A stretch of DNA of 64,000 bases from NCBI GenBank assembly GCA_009869945.1, contig WIXG01000236.1, positions 1 through 64,000 on the forward strand, given 5' to 3'. The stretch comes from Mesaphorura yosii. Its lineage: Eukaryota; Arthropoda; Collembola; Poduromorpha; Tullbergiidae. The notes beneath the pieces are model-generated. The model saw only the letters and a list, made by a program, of their open reading frames with translations. It was not told where the DNA came from and did no database searches. The position numbers and the translations under genes are program-made. Positions 35,289 to 47,357 of the stretch are shown piece after piece. Numbering within the stretch: position 1 is the stretch's first letter; each line of letters begins with the position of its first letter.

Positions 35289-35759
35289 GTGGAAAATACG
35301 GATGTGAACCGGGTGGTCCTTCAGTACAGGACCCTAGCAATACTGTGCAACTACTTCAATGCATCATACTGCAGATTTCTATTTCCGGGCATAAAGTATT
35401 TGATTGGCCTGAACGGAATGGTGGCTGTGGTGGTAGGGGTCAGGGTGGAAGTCGCAGACTCGCCATTCATCTCGATGTTCTTGCAATGCTTGATCCGAAA
35501 TGATAGCCGCCGGCATGATGACCAACCTGTGGAAAATGTCACACAGTTTTGTATCTGACTTCAAGCTAATGAGAATGGGCTCCGAGTATAAGCAGAGCGG
35601 AAAGTCTTCTCACCGGAGCATTGTAAAGTACACAAGGGATCACTCAAGACGCTCCGTTTTGCTGTGGGAAGCTTTTATTACATGGAACGGGGAGCCAGGC
35701 TTATGCTGGCGAGCTTTCTGATGGCAGGAACTTCAAATCTGCTCATAGTTTTCAAGTGA
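35289..35759 (+). pseudogene. Relic of a springtail multi-pass membrane protein
   Basis: The piece begins VNRVVLQYRTLAILCNYFN and a hydrophobic stretch (GIKYLIGLNGMVAVVVGVRV), resembling a large springtail-specific membrane family that I know only as unnamed proteins. It reads in one frame to about 35500, then the plausible continuation (MSHSFVSDFKLMRMGSEYK) lies in the +1 frame, and from about 35610 the first frame resumes with CKVHKGSLKTLRFAVGSFYY and a last hydrophobic segment (LMLASFLMAGTSNLLIVFK) to the TGA at 35757-35759. The first frame itself has stops at 35556 and about 35586. No ATG or upstream exons were found. Two frame changes and a missing start indicate a decayed gene fragment; a small exon-intron structure could also explain part of it. 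Confidence 0.45.
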
Positions 35760-35947
35760 GGGTCATGAAGGCCAACTGCCTTGATTTTTAAGTCTCCTAC
35801 AAATATTCCGTTAGTATGTTGGCACAACTTCATACAGGTCAACAATGTAGAGACGTAGATCTACATGGATAGATGGTTAGCTCGTAAACTCATAAACCTT
35901 ATACATCCTAGAACTTGAAGAGCTTATGTTTCTGAACGTCGAAGAAT

Positions 35948-35953
35948 TTTATT
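35948..35953 (-). terminator. Possible poly(A) signal overlapping the stop codon
   Basis: Minus-strand sequence GAATAAAATTC contains the TAA stop and an AATAAA hexamer sharing it. If used, the 3' UTR would be only about 10 to 30 bases. Whether this hexamer or one further downstream acts is not known. Confidence 0.35.
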
Positions 35954-37499
35954 CACCCCGTCCAGAACCAGTAAACTCTTGCTTGCGCTTGACACATTTA
36001 AATTTCTCTGGCTCTGCGCGGAGTCCGACTCGTGCCATTCGGCTGCATGTGGATGAACTTTCGCATTTAACAACGTATTGCCCGCGGCCCTCCACCTGAA
36101 TGGTCCCACACCTGGAGCCCACTTTTGCCAAGCAGCCTTGCTCCTTCCCTACAAAGGTCATCTCCGAGTCAGCACACTCACATCGTGCACTTCTGCAGGT
36201 GTAACCCTTCTCCGAATCGCATTCACCGGCGTTGCAGGGCGAGCCGTGAGTAAACGCTGCTGTGCAATGCCCCGAGTAATTTGGGCGGGTGTCTTCCTTG
36301 TATTCTTCGTCACACTCGCAGACATCTCGTCGATTACAGTGAGAGTGTACGACACACTCCTGGTTGCCGCTGCAGCGGGACCCGACGCTACTCTTACAGA
36401 CAGCCGTCGGCACAAGGCCCCCGGAGGTCGCCGCGCTGATCGGGTCGTACACTTTGTTGATTTGGTCGCGACAGTTGCAGACGCCCTCCATGCAGTCGTA
36501 ACCTTCAGCACAGTCCTCCCTCGTCAAACAGGTAGTCAAGTACGTCCCGACACACCTTCCGTCAGCCGCCTGAGAGTAATTCGGAGAGCAAACACACTGG
36601 AGGCCTGCATCCGGAGAAGTCGGGCGGCAGAACATGTTCGGACCGCAGTTGCCCCTCCTCTCCAGCGACGCGAGGTCGTAAAATTCCAGCTGGCACGTTC
36701 GGCCGGCCTTCAACTTGCACGACTTTGAAGCTGGGTCCCACACCTTCGAGTACGGGTCACAGGCGCAGGTTCCATTCAGGCACGTCAGCAACAAGCCAGA
36801 GTCGCAAAACTCTCCAGTCGCTGTGTTGCAGCTCTCATCATAGTTTTTTGGCCTCACACATCGTCGCTTGTCGTCGGTAGCAGAAAATCCGGATGAGCAC
36901 TTGCACATTGTGGCCATAATCAAATTCTGGAATTCGTGCCGCTCCTGAGCGTTGGTCGGGCATTTGTAGCCACGCCCGAGACAGCTGGTATTGTCCAGCA
37001 AGCATTTGCATCGCTGAGTCTCCACCTCAAAGAATGTACCCCGACGCTGGCTGCTGCAGATTCGGTCGTCGTAACAGCGGGACTCCGCCAAGTTCCAGAC
37101 GGCAGGCGTGGGGCAGTCGCAGGTCCCCCTCGTGGAGCACGTTAGCGGACTCAGGCACGTATCCATCTGGCTGCAGGACTGGCCGTACGCGCGTCCACGA
37201 ATGCAAGTAAGAATATTGTCGCGGTCGTTGGTGTTTCTGTACTCGCCAATGCAGACGCAGAGTCCCGTGTTTGGCTCGCAGGTTGTATTTGTGGGACACT
37301 GGAACGCCTCCGCCATGGAGGGCTCGGACGGCCGTCGTCTGCAATCGGCCAGTGCAGGGTAGATGCATCGACCACCTCGGTCAACAGCACCGTACTCCGA
37401 GCAAACGGCGCTTGTCACGGCTCGTTGGGCGTGTGCAGAGGGAAAAGCAAGAAGAATCGTCCCGATTACAACAATAGCCCGATTCAAATTCGAAACCAT
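35949..37499 (-). CDS. Secreted cysteine-rich protein with EB-like modules
   Basis: Single exon, 516 aa, with an N-terminal signal peptide (IVVIGTILLAFPSAHAQ) and no later membrane segment, so it should be secreted. There are 56 cysteines. About nine blocks end in a CxC pair (CVC, CDC, CKC, CKC, CAC, CVC, CNC, CEC, CEC), each preceded by patterns such as GxxCxxxxxCxxxxxCxxxxC, as in EB or EGF-like modules of arthropod proteins. Typical blocks are YGQSCSQMDTCLSPLTC and GSRCSGNQECVVHSHC. Springtail genomes have many proteins of this look; individual functions are mostly unknown and may involve matrix, immunity or receptor binding. The C-terminal 60 residues have fewer cysteines. The lack of introns is unlike the other genes here and may mean a large last exon or a retrocopy. 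The stop codon overlaps an AATAAA. Confidence 0.82.
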   Translation of the reverse strand: MVSNLNRAIVVIGTILLAFPSAHAQRAVTSAVCSEYGAVDRGGRCIYPALADCRRRPSEPSMAEAFQCPTNTTCEPNTGLCVCIGEYRNTNDRDNILTCIRGRAYGQSCSQMDTCLSPLTCSTRGTCDCPTPAVWNLAESRCYDDRICSSQRRGTFFEVETQRCKCLLDNTSCLGRGYKCPTNAQERHEFQNLIMATMCKCSSGFSATDDKRRCVRPKNYDESCNTATGEFCDSGLLLTCLNGTCACDPYSKVWDPASKSCKLKAGRTCQLEFYDLASLERRGNCGPNMFCRPTSPDAGLQCVCSPNYSQAADGRCVGTYLTTCLTREDCAEGYDCMEGVCNCRDQINKVYDPISAATSGGLVPTAVCKSSVGSRCSGNQECVVHSHCNRRDVCECDEEYKEDTRPNYSGHCTAAFTHGSPCNAGECDSEKGYTCRSARCECADSEMTFVGKEQGCLAKVGSRCGTIQVEGRGQYVVKCESSSTCSRMARVGLRAEPEKFKCVKRKQEFTGSGRGE

Positions 37500-39000
37500 T
37501 TTTCGTCAAGAATACGTCGCGTAAATTGGAAGACTGAAACAAAAGCTGAGACGGAAAACTGAAGAATTCGGGAACTCTTTCAAGGAGAATCGACTCGATG
37601 AATCTTTTCATAATAAATTGGGTTTAATTGGATTGAATTCTATTGAATATGTCTAATTGGCAATTATCGGGATTTGTTCGTTTTCCTTGAATATCATAAA
37701 TTAGCTTAATGAGAGTTGTGAGAGTCAAATTGGAGATGCATGAGCTTGCCATGAGTTCGAGCCGGACGCGGCTCAAACTCGAAAAGATCATTCCTGGCTC
37801 GAATTTTAGAGTCTAGCCAAATAGTGGACTCGGATCGAAATCTTTGACCATAGCATTGGAACTCGTGCTGTGCGTTAGAAGACAATTAACTATTTCTCAA
37901 TACAAATTCAACAAAAAAGATTTGGAGGTCTTTCAACCAGGTTTATAATGATTTTTCATCCGCAAATTACGTTTCCATTCCACGAGTTCCAACCTCGATA
38001 ATCAAAACATGCATCCATCTTGGCATTCGCAGTATTCGCAGTAAATCAACTTTAATTTTTATTTACTCTTTCGTAACTCTGCGCACTTTTCTCAAGTTGT
38101 GACAATCAATATCATCCGATTTTTATTTGTGACTGATTCTGACTTCCGTCGCAAAAGATAACCAACACTAAACGAGATGATAGCTGGATAGCCTAACAGC
38201 ATTGAGAATTCTCGAGAAGTTCATCACGATGACGTCGACATTCAATTAATTAATTTTGAACTCCGCTTCCGTAATAAACAACTTGATTTATTCACAAAAT
38301 TCTTTCGCAATTAATTGAAGTTCCTTACAATAAGAGTTTCAGGTTCACGCACGGCCTGAAACAAATTTGCATTGAAGGAGTAGACGGTAGGCGTATTAGC
38401 TAGCCTAACTTCTTACGCTAGCCACTCAAGTACAAGAAATTGAAAATTGACAAACACGAAGTTTCAAATTCGACTAGATTCTATACAAATACAACAATCG
38501 ATGTGGAAATAATTGAGAAATTAAAATAATATATTTAATATCAGCCAGTGCTTCGCGCGAGCATTGGCCATCGAGTATTTAACTTTAATACAAAATTACT
38601 AAAAACAGAAAACTGAAACAAGAAACAGAACGCTGAAACAAAACGAAGGACGTGTACCTTCGTGATTAATCTTCTTATCTACACACTAAAATAGCAACAT
38701 GGCATCACAATAAAATGGTTTTCTTAAAAGTATTGGTTACATGATCAGCAATATCAATATTGACAGTGGGAAGCGGCAGGCAAAGACAAAGAGCGAATAG
38801 CAAAGACGCTTCGGTAAGACCATACAGTAATCATCTCGTAACAGGTAAACAAACGAAATACAAATACAAGATCGAGGACGTTTTTTACTTAATTTAATTC
38901 GTTTTCAATTTTTATCACCAATTCTGGCTTCTCTTCTTATCGATTGCTGACTAGGCTCCTTTCTCTATTTTGCATTACATTCATTAATTGCATTTCTTAG
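37500..39000. other. Intergenic, with 3' UTR of the PDZ gene
   Basis: AT-rich region between the cysteine-rich gene's promoter and the stop codon of the PDZ gene. It most likely contains a long 3' UTR of the PDZ gene. A short inverted repeat at 37753-37780 was noticed. No reading frame was supported. Confidence 0.5.
37753..37780. repeat. Imperfect 11-bp inverted repeat
   Basis: GAGTTCGAGCC and GGCTCAAACTC are complementary with one mismatch and enclose a 6-base loop (GGACGC). It could form a hairpin. It may be chance or the end of a small element; nothing around it supports either. Confidence 0.4.
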
Positions 39001-42000
39001 TTACGAAGTCTCGAGCGTGTCCAGATCGTCGCAAGATTTCGATTTCGGTGACCTGAGGAAGAAAACGGGAAATTTATCACAGTTGAATGATGTGAATTAT
39101 TTACGATATTTTGAGCAGAAGTAATTGATCGAAATGATAATTACCTAGATTTACTTCCGCCGCTACTGCTGCTATAACTTCCGGTCGCGGACGTCCGCCT
39201 TGCCACGTGAAGCACTACGTCTCCGTTCTTAATTTTCTTAAAGATACTGATTGCTTCAGCGTGGGAAAGTCCTTGCAGAGCAACGCCGTTTACGGTTAGA
39301 ATTTCATCGCCTGAAAAGAAACAAGGGGATATTTAGTTTTCTTCGTAATCTTGCTGCAGTTTCTTTACAGTCGTGATCTCTTCTTTTTCAACTTCACAAA
39401 ATCAAAAACCATGAAACCGATTCAATTCGAAATGCAAATCTCATCGAAGTATTGACTCAACTCAAATATTCAAAGTTGTTAGAGTTCATGAATAGCTAAT
39501 GGAAATCAACAAGGGGAAAGCAAAGAAAAGAAAGGATTCTAATTTGTAAGTTGAGACTCGCTTGCCTGAAATTATTTAAATTACTCACCCTCGAATAAAG
39601 TTCCGCAGTCAGCAGCCTGTCCGCTCGGGAAGATTGTCTTTACAAAGATTCCAATCGCACCTTTCGGTGAATCGATGCCTCCAACGACGGAGAAGCCGAG
39701 CCCTTTCTTGCCGTTGCCCTTCTCGAAGACGACCGTGTATATTTTGTAAAAGCTTCCGCCATTTCCTGCGTTGGAGGAGGACGTGGAGCCCGAACTGCCT
39801 GAAGAGGACGTCGACGTGGATTTCTTTTTGCGTGGGAGCGTGCAGAGGTTGGCGGACATAAGGTTATAGTAGTTTGCGGACTGAGTCGCGGAAGCGGAAG
39901 AAGCCGTATTTAGTAGATGGAGTGACTGCCCAATCATGATGTTCTCGCCACTGCCGTAGTAATTGTGATGAGGGTTTCCGCTCGCACCAGCATGATTAAT
40001 ATACTCGAGCGATTGCTTTTTAAGCCGGTGACCATGGCCGTTTTGGAGCTGATTTTGGGTTTGATGCTGACTAGTGATGGTATCAGCGTCAGTGTTGTAA
40101 TACGAAAGTGTCGAATGCCGGCGATTCTTCTTGTTCAGCTGGCCAGGATGAAGCGGGAAATGATTGATTGGGGTTGGGTTCGGGTACGGCGAGTCGGTTT
40201 CATCATTGCAAGGTAATCGCAGATCAGAAGCATGAGCATGTGACATGAAAGACGCCGGGCCCTCAAAGGAGTACGTGAACGATGGAGGAATGGACGACTT
40301 TCGCGTCACAGTCGGAGCGCCATGGCCATGATTTTTCACTGTCGATGAAGCCGGGCCCGCTGCTGGTGGTTCAGGCGTCGCGGCATTCTTCCTGAGTTTG
40401 ACAATAATCCCGGGAACTTTTCGCTGCTGATCAGCGGGCGCCTCCGCTAATTGATCGGTAGACCCATCACATTCGTCACCAGTTTCGTTGATAATCTCCT
40501 GAGATAAGGATAAACCCTTCAATTTCGGCCGATGTGGGTGGCTGTTGCCGTTGGGCAGCGGGGTTCCCTTTTGCATTGACTTGCTTGATTGTTTTTCAAG
40601 TTCTTGCTGCTGGCGCAATTGTAAGTGCATCAGATTTCGTTCCCATTCCATTTCCAAGGTATTCGTCAAGGAAGCGGTTCGGTTCAGCGATGAAGATGTG
40701 TCTTCCGGATGAATGGAACCATTCGGCATGGCCAAGTGCTTCTGGGCCATAAGACTAGTGTTGGCGTTGGCCTGCCAGGTGCTACTGAAGTTTTGAGCAG
40801 AGGCAGCAATGACGTTGTCTTCAAGCGCTGAGCCTACTCGTGCAATTAAGATATCCAGCTGCGGACAGTTCACAGCCACAACTCCAAGCGCGAGCACAAC
40901 GTCTTGTGTGACCATTCCACGTAGTCGTTTCCCGTTGATGTTGACTATCTCGTCTCCAACTTGCAAACTGCCGTCTCTGCAACGAAAAAGAAGTAAAGTT
41001 TAGAGAATGAGAAAGAGTCAATTTATTGGCAGCATGTGCGAAAATTAAACGATGACAGGCTTGCGAATCGCGAATCCGAAAATTGCGAAGATCGTACTTT
41101 ATTTTATGACCCGCGACTTTAATCGGCGAACCCGAGTTGCCTGAGTCAGTGACACTTCATTTTTATAGATGCAATAAAATGAGCGTGCCGTAATAAAATG
41201 GGATTCAATTCGCAGTCTATATGAATATTGAATCGATTCGGCTCAGAATGGCCTCGTAAAAAATAACATTTCCGGGCACGGGCACGTGTTCGATGTGAAT
41301 TAAATTACACAGAATTTACGATTGTTACCTTTGAGCAGGTGATCCGTCCCGAATTGCTTGAATGTAGTGCTCGAGAATTCCCTTTTCGTCTTCCTTCGTT
41401 GCGATGCAAATTCCTAATGGCTCGTCAAGTGCTTTGGGAATGTGGAACAGCTTAAACCGCTTTTTCGAAATTGAGGCTTGTGGCGGTGGTGGCGGAGGCT
41501 CGTCGATTGGTGCCAGGAACTCGACCGTTTTGGATGTCGGAATGGAGGTCGGCGTGGCATACGCCTGTGCTGATGCTGAGGTTGGCACAACTGACGGAGG
41601 TGATTGTGCCAAGAACGGCGGGGGCGGATAATTATTCGAGTGCGTACAAATGCGGAATATTTCTCGACTGTCCGCACATGGAATTCGATTCTTGACTGAA
41701 ACTGGAGCAGGAGGAGGGCAATTTGCAGACGCAGAAATGAAATTTCTCCGTAGACTCCCCACTGAGTACTGCAGCTGTGGCTGTGACTCATGGCCCTGGT
41801 TTGCGGTGGTGGCTAACGCTGAATCCCTATTTCTGATTTCCTCAATGGTCAAGTTCGTCATTGCGCGATGCGTCATGTCGTCAATCGACTGGGTTGAGCA
41901 ATTTAATTCTTCAGGCCGTCTTCCTAATACGGCTGCACAGTTGCCATTGCCGTTGCCGGAAACTGATGCTGGTATCACTGAAGACGCGCATCCTGAACTA

Positions 42001-45000
42001 ATCACGAGCTCTCGTTCGTCAATTGTCGGCTGCCTCGACACGGACGTGAATTTGTAGATCGTGCTCGGGTTTGTGCCAGCCAAGTCACTTTTGCGACGCA
42101 CGAGCGCGGTTTTCGATTTGTTCACTTGGAAGTTTTGCTCAAACGTCAAAATTCGGTCTTCGATGTTATTCCGGCTCGGAGGCTCCTCGCTGCTGGTGCT
42201 TGCGCTGGTACTGCTCGTAATTGTCTTTGTGGAGTCTGAATCGTAGCCCGATTCGTTCGACGACACGACTCCACTTGCACTCACACTCGTTGCTGTTCCT
42301 GGTCCCGAACTGCAACTGACTTGACTCGCGTTCCCGTTCCCGTGCAAGGATTTGATTTCAAGTTCATTGCCAGTTTGAGGCTGAGCATCAACAATATGCT
42401 GTCTAATATTAGCAGGAGCTTGAGCGTCGATCGCACAGCTGCTACTCGCACTTTTTACTGCCACTATCTGCCCATCTTGATTATTTTCATTTTCATGTGC
42501 ACTGGGGAGCCGAACAACTGTTCCTCCGTCTGCTGACTGCTCTGACTTGGACTCCGACTCCGGCTCCATAAGTAAACACCTTTTGACATTCTGTTTCTGC
42601 TGCGTATGCGTGTGCGTACTGTTTTGTGAATGAAATGAGTCACCTGTTCCAGCACCCGTAATTACCAATTTCCCTTCCCTGCTCGCCTTTTGCTGATGTT
42701 GCTGCTGGTATTGATTCATTTTCACCAATGAATGGACACTGTCACTGCTCAACGAAGTTACCAGCCTCGGCTGGACTGGTCTGGGTGTCGATGTCGCCGT
42801 CGCCGACTCTTCGGGCAGCACTGTCAGTCTGGACCGCACAAACCCGTGAGGAAAGCCACCAAACTTCTTTTCGGTGGGTGAATTCAGAGACTGAGCACTC
42901 GCATTCGCAGGAGCAACAGTTGGTGCGTTTGTATGCGTGAGCGTCGCCTGCGTCGTATTCGGTTCCAGTTGCTGATTCTCGCATTCTTTGTGTACAGCAT
43001 TCGCATTTGCGTTAGCGTACGCGTTTGTTACGTCATTTCCGATCGCCGAGACAATGTTATCAAAACTTGAGGCTTTCTTTTTGTTACTGCTCCTTTGCCT
43101 GGCTGGCGAACAAGTGTTTGTACTCGTCGTACCCGATTTACTGCTGTTACTCTTCTTTGCTGGTGTTGATTTACCCTTTGTACTCTTGCTGCTATTACTA
43201 TTGCTATTAATATCTTGCGCACTGCCTGTACGCTGCTGTTGATGAGCTGGACCGGAAACGGATGCCGAAGACGATGGCTGTGGCTGTGACGCACCCTGTG
43301 CTGAGACTGCTGCGTGTGCACTTGTTGCTGTGCCCGTCGTCGGCGCCAATTTCTTTGGACTCACACTGCACGTTCGAGCATTGTCGTTGCCATTATGACA
43401 TGCAATCTTGCTCGAGTTTGTATGATTAGGACGAGGTCCACTGCTGCTTCTGAATTTGGTGCTACCAGCTGCTGATATTCCTGCTGTTTGATTGCCCGGC
43501 GGTGATTTGACGCCAACGCACATATTTGGCATTGTTGGTGAAGGTGAAAATGGTCGCAGCATGCTTGTCATCAGTGCCTGCATTTGCACGGTCTGCGTGC
43601 CACCTCCAAATGCGGACAGGTCCAAATCAGTCGCGGGATCATCGCCGGCCACGTACGACGGAAGGGTTGACGTTGAGCACGAGCGAAACAGAGGCGAGTT
43701 TTTTATCTGCCTTGCTTGTGCACTGGTGAGATTGAGATGATTCACATTATTGTTGTTTGTACCATTGTTGGGGGCGTTTGGAGGAATTGCGATTGCGGCA
43801 CCACCAGCGCCACACTGCTTGGCAGCATTGCACTGCTGCAAGTACAGAAGCTGATCACGTTTTGAGAGCGTGGCTGCTCCGCCGACAGCCGAGTTGCGAC
43901 ACGGGCTCTTCCCACTGAGCAGAGTCCTAGCGAGACTCATTGTGCCCTTCAAGCTTTCAACGCGGTCAACTTTGGCGTTTGGCGTGAAGAGAGAGGCATT
44001 GGGCTTGGACTTGGCTGATTTGAGAGTTGAGCATTTGCGGACGCAGCAGCCTTCGCTTGAGCCTGTGTTCGAAGAACCCCACACAAATTGCCGACCCAGC
44101 GTTCCGAATCGACTTGCTCCTGATCCAAGGCTGTACCGATTATTATTCGCGCTTGTGCTCCGCGATCGCTCGACGTTTGGGATCGCACAGCTGCTGCCGA
44201 ATTCATCGGCGCCAAGATTCTCCTCCGACGCGAAGGGTTTCTTGTACAGCCGACTCATCTGACTAGACTGGATCCGCATCGAGAGCTCGTCGTCGGGCGT
44301 CCGCACGATCCGCAGAGGAGGCGAGCTGCACGAGAGAGGCTCGGTCTCCACATTCTCGACAGATTGGCAGATGTTTTGAGCTTGCCAAAAATCAAATTCG
44401 TCTTTACGGCTGGAACGTCTGTTTTTGGAGTGGGAGTTGGACGACCCGAGTGACAGACGCCATTGTCGCTGGAGGGTTTTGGATGGGCCACTGCTGCCGC
44501 TGGTTCCATTGTTGCAAGGGGATGTGGGATTAGAACTTCCGTGCTTGAAGCTGTTCCAGGTTTTGCCCATTTTCTTGCTCCACGTCGTGAAACCTGAAGG
44601 GAGAAAACAAGAGGTCGAAGATTGGAACAAAATAGAATGAAACACCGCGATAGAAGGTTTCCTTTCAATTTTAACCGCAGACACAAACCTTCCTTTGCAG
44701 TCGCTCGTCGATCGATCGATCTACGAGTTAAGATTTTATTAAGATATTAAACCTGTCTCGAGAGCAGTGCTCACAGTGCAAGCGAGGGGACGATGTTTTA
44801 TTAGTTTTTTGACACCATAAAACCTTTACTTGCATGAAGCGATTCAAAGTCATAATTTTACCGGCTGTTGCTCATAAAAACACTTCCTGAACCCAAAGAT
44901 TCAAGTCCTTCGCTGATTCGCTGCCGGTTCACGCAAAGCAAAGTAATGAATGAATGAATGACTTCTTATGAAAAACCATAAAAAGAATGCACGAGATTTT

Positions 45001-47357
45001 ATGGCAAGCGAAGCAGAAGTACAGCGGAGAGCAGCAAAGCACGAAGGATGTCATACTCATACATGAGATTTCGCTGGTGCTTTTTCGCCTGTATGAAGCA
45101 TGAGTTCAAGTATGAAATGAGAATGCTCCTGGAAACAAATTGCATACAAAAGTTTTTTAATTTAACAACTCATGATTCATGTTTCATGAAGCCAAAGCCA
45201 CTTCAGATGCATTGTGGGCATTGTCGTAAAAATGCGTTGCATATTTTAAGAATTCATAAATCTCTGGACTCCAGGCGAAGGACTCAAAGGAGTGGCTTTG
45301 AATGGAATGCATACTCAAACGAACGCAAAGTCCGCCGGGCCACGCCAGGCAATGCGAGGAATGTCAGTCAGATTAAAAGATTACGAAATCAGATGCAGCA
45401 GCAATTTGCCTTGCCTTCGCCTTCCAAACTAAAGCAAGCAAATGCAAAGATTGCATTGCTCATTGCTCGAAGCCAATTATCATTCATTTGCATCATCACG
45501 ATCTTAAAAAGGTCAATCCCCAATTAGCAGTGGATTGTAACACCTGCCGCAGGTACTTTCTTCAGGCAATGCGATGCGATGAATTTGGTTTTGGCTTAGT
45601 GTCATTTAGGGCAGAGGAATGCCTGAATGCCTGCTACGGCTTTGAAGGCTACGCTACGGTAATTATAAAGATAATATTGTAACAATAACAATGGAGACAG
45701 TTATCAAAATCTTCCCACAACTCGTCTGCGTTTGCACTGTACGGGATTAACAATGGAGAAGCTATTTGCTCTTTCTTGTCATACACGTTCGCGTCAGTCC
45801 GGCCGCTTCAAATATGCACATGTCCATGAAAGGCTAAACGGTTATTAAAAAGAGTTCTTACGAAATTCATATTCGTATTCGTCTTTGCATTCATCTTTTC
45901 TGTTCTGCCTCTGTCACTGTTATTACGTAAATTCTTTTACTACGGCTACGACTTGCAATCTTTCGCTTTTCGTCTCTGCATCGTACGTACAATGGCCGCG
46001 TGACAGTTTACAAATTATTAAACCAAGATTTGACTAATTGCAGTCTAATAACTCATATTTCAAAGTTTTCAATCCTGTGCCTATGACTTGATTGCTTGGT
46101 GATGATTTATGAATATGAATGCGAGCAGAGAAGCGAAGAAAAGAAAAAGAAAGAGATTAGATTAAGGAAGTCCAAGTCAGTCGATTGTTTCTTTGCTGAG
46201 CTGCCCAGATTTAAGATTCCACCGTCAGATTTCGATTTCTGTCTCGTGGTGGTCCTGCACTCTTTTAGTCTTGTGGTTTTGACTTCCAATTCGACGCATT
46301 CCTTACTTGGTGTTCGATATTAAATTAAATCAGCACGACTGCACGAGTTCGACTCGAGTTTTCTTCCTCAAAACTCCTACGCTTCGTCTCGTCTCGTATT
46401 CGCGTTTCGCAGTATTCAAATTCTGAGTCAAATCAAGTCGAGTTTCGTTTGCATCTGATTTAAATTGGAATTCCTTTAAACCCGTAATCACTACTCACGA
46501 TCAGCATCAACTTATGGCTCAAGTTCACTTTTTATTACCACGCTGAGCCGCGCCGAGACCACCACCAACGAGATAATCACGTTTACGCTTGCAGTCGTAG
46601 TCTTAACTTTCATAGCAAAGTCAGTGCAAAGTCGTAAAGTGGTTCAACCCTGCAGCTAAGCTACTAAACTACTAATTCTTAATTCGTGACTTCTGAGCCG
46701 GCCAATGCTAGCAGACCTGGCCAGGTCTGACATGATAAGGCTCCATTAACCAAATTCCATTTGGCTACAGGCTACATTAATCAGTGCAGTGCATTCTAAT
46801 GCACTCTAATCTAAATCACATGTGAGGGCACTTTACGCTTACGCGTCCAGAACATCGTCCCGGAATTCACGTACATTCAACGAGTATGCTAAGGCCTACT
46901 TAACTTGCTTTTGACTTTCGGCTTTTATCTTACCTTTTCTAAGTGGTGTCTTTGGACTGTTCTCGGTGCTGCTTGTCTTGGCTCCTCTTCCAGTGCCCGT
47001 CACGATCCCATTCTGAACTCCGGCAGGCTTCAACTGCAGGTGATTTGGTCTGACTGCCGGTTGTTGCTGCTGCCTGGAAGTGGAGCGCTCAGGTGACGAC
47101 GCCGCTCTCGATGACGACTCTAAACTAAGATCACGATCACGCAATCGCCGATCTTCTTCAGAGACGATGGCGGCTCCGTTGCCCGCACAGCTAGAATTCT
47201 GCTCCTGTTGCTGCATTTTGTACCCGTTGCTCACAAACACGCTTTCATTGCCACCCGGATCACCGGTCGCTGTTTCAGTCACGTAACTCGTCGTGGAGAG
47301 TTTCACCAAGCAGGGAGTCGTGGGCACGCGTTCTGATTTCCGCCGAAAGAGTCTCAT
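39001..47357 (-). CDS. Large scaffold protein with two PDZ domains
   Basis: Probably a scaffold that binds C-terminal tails of membrane proteins. Five exons (minus): 46934-47357, 41329-44593, 39589-40976, 39145-39310, 39001-39052, total 5295 nt, 1764 aa. The ATG at 47355-47357 ([12 protein letters not shown]) is preceded by an in-frame TGA a few codons upstream, which fixes the start. About 1100 residues are Ser/Asn/Thr-rich and probably disordered, with a short conserved-looking piece ([15 protein letters not shown]) at the exon 2 start. PDZ1 (about 1190-1290) has [19 protein letters not shown] with a PLGI carboxylate loop, followed by [20 protein letters not shown]; its coding sequence is split between exons 2 and 3. 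PDZ2 (about 1650-1735) has [17 protein letters not shown] with a canonical GLGF loop and [23 protein letters not shown]2 resembles those of PDZD2/pro-IL-16-type proteins, but orthology is not certain. A proline run (EPPPPPPQ) lies just before PDZ1. The protein ends DTLETS. Confidence 0.87.

Noticed and set aside
36078-36728. 216-codon plus-strand open frame
   Set aside because: Antisense shadow of the cysteine-rich gene; it depends on that gene's codon use and has no similarity of its own.
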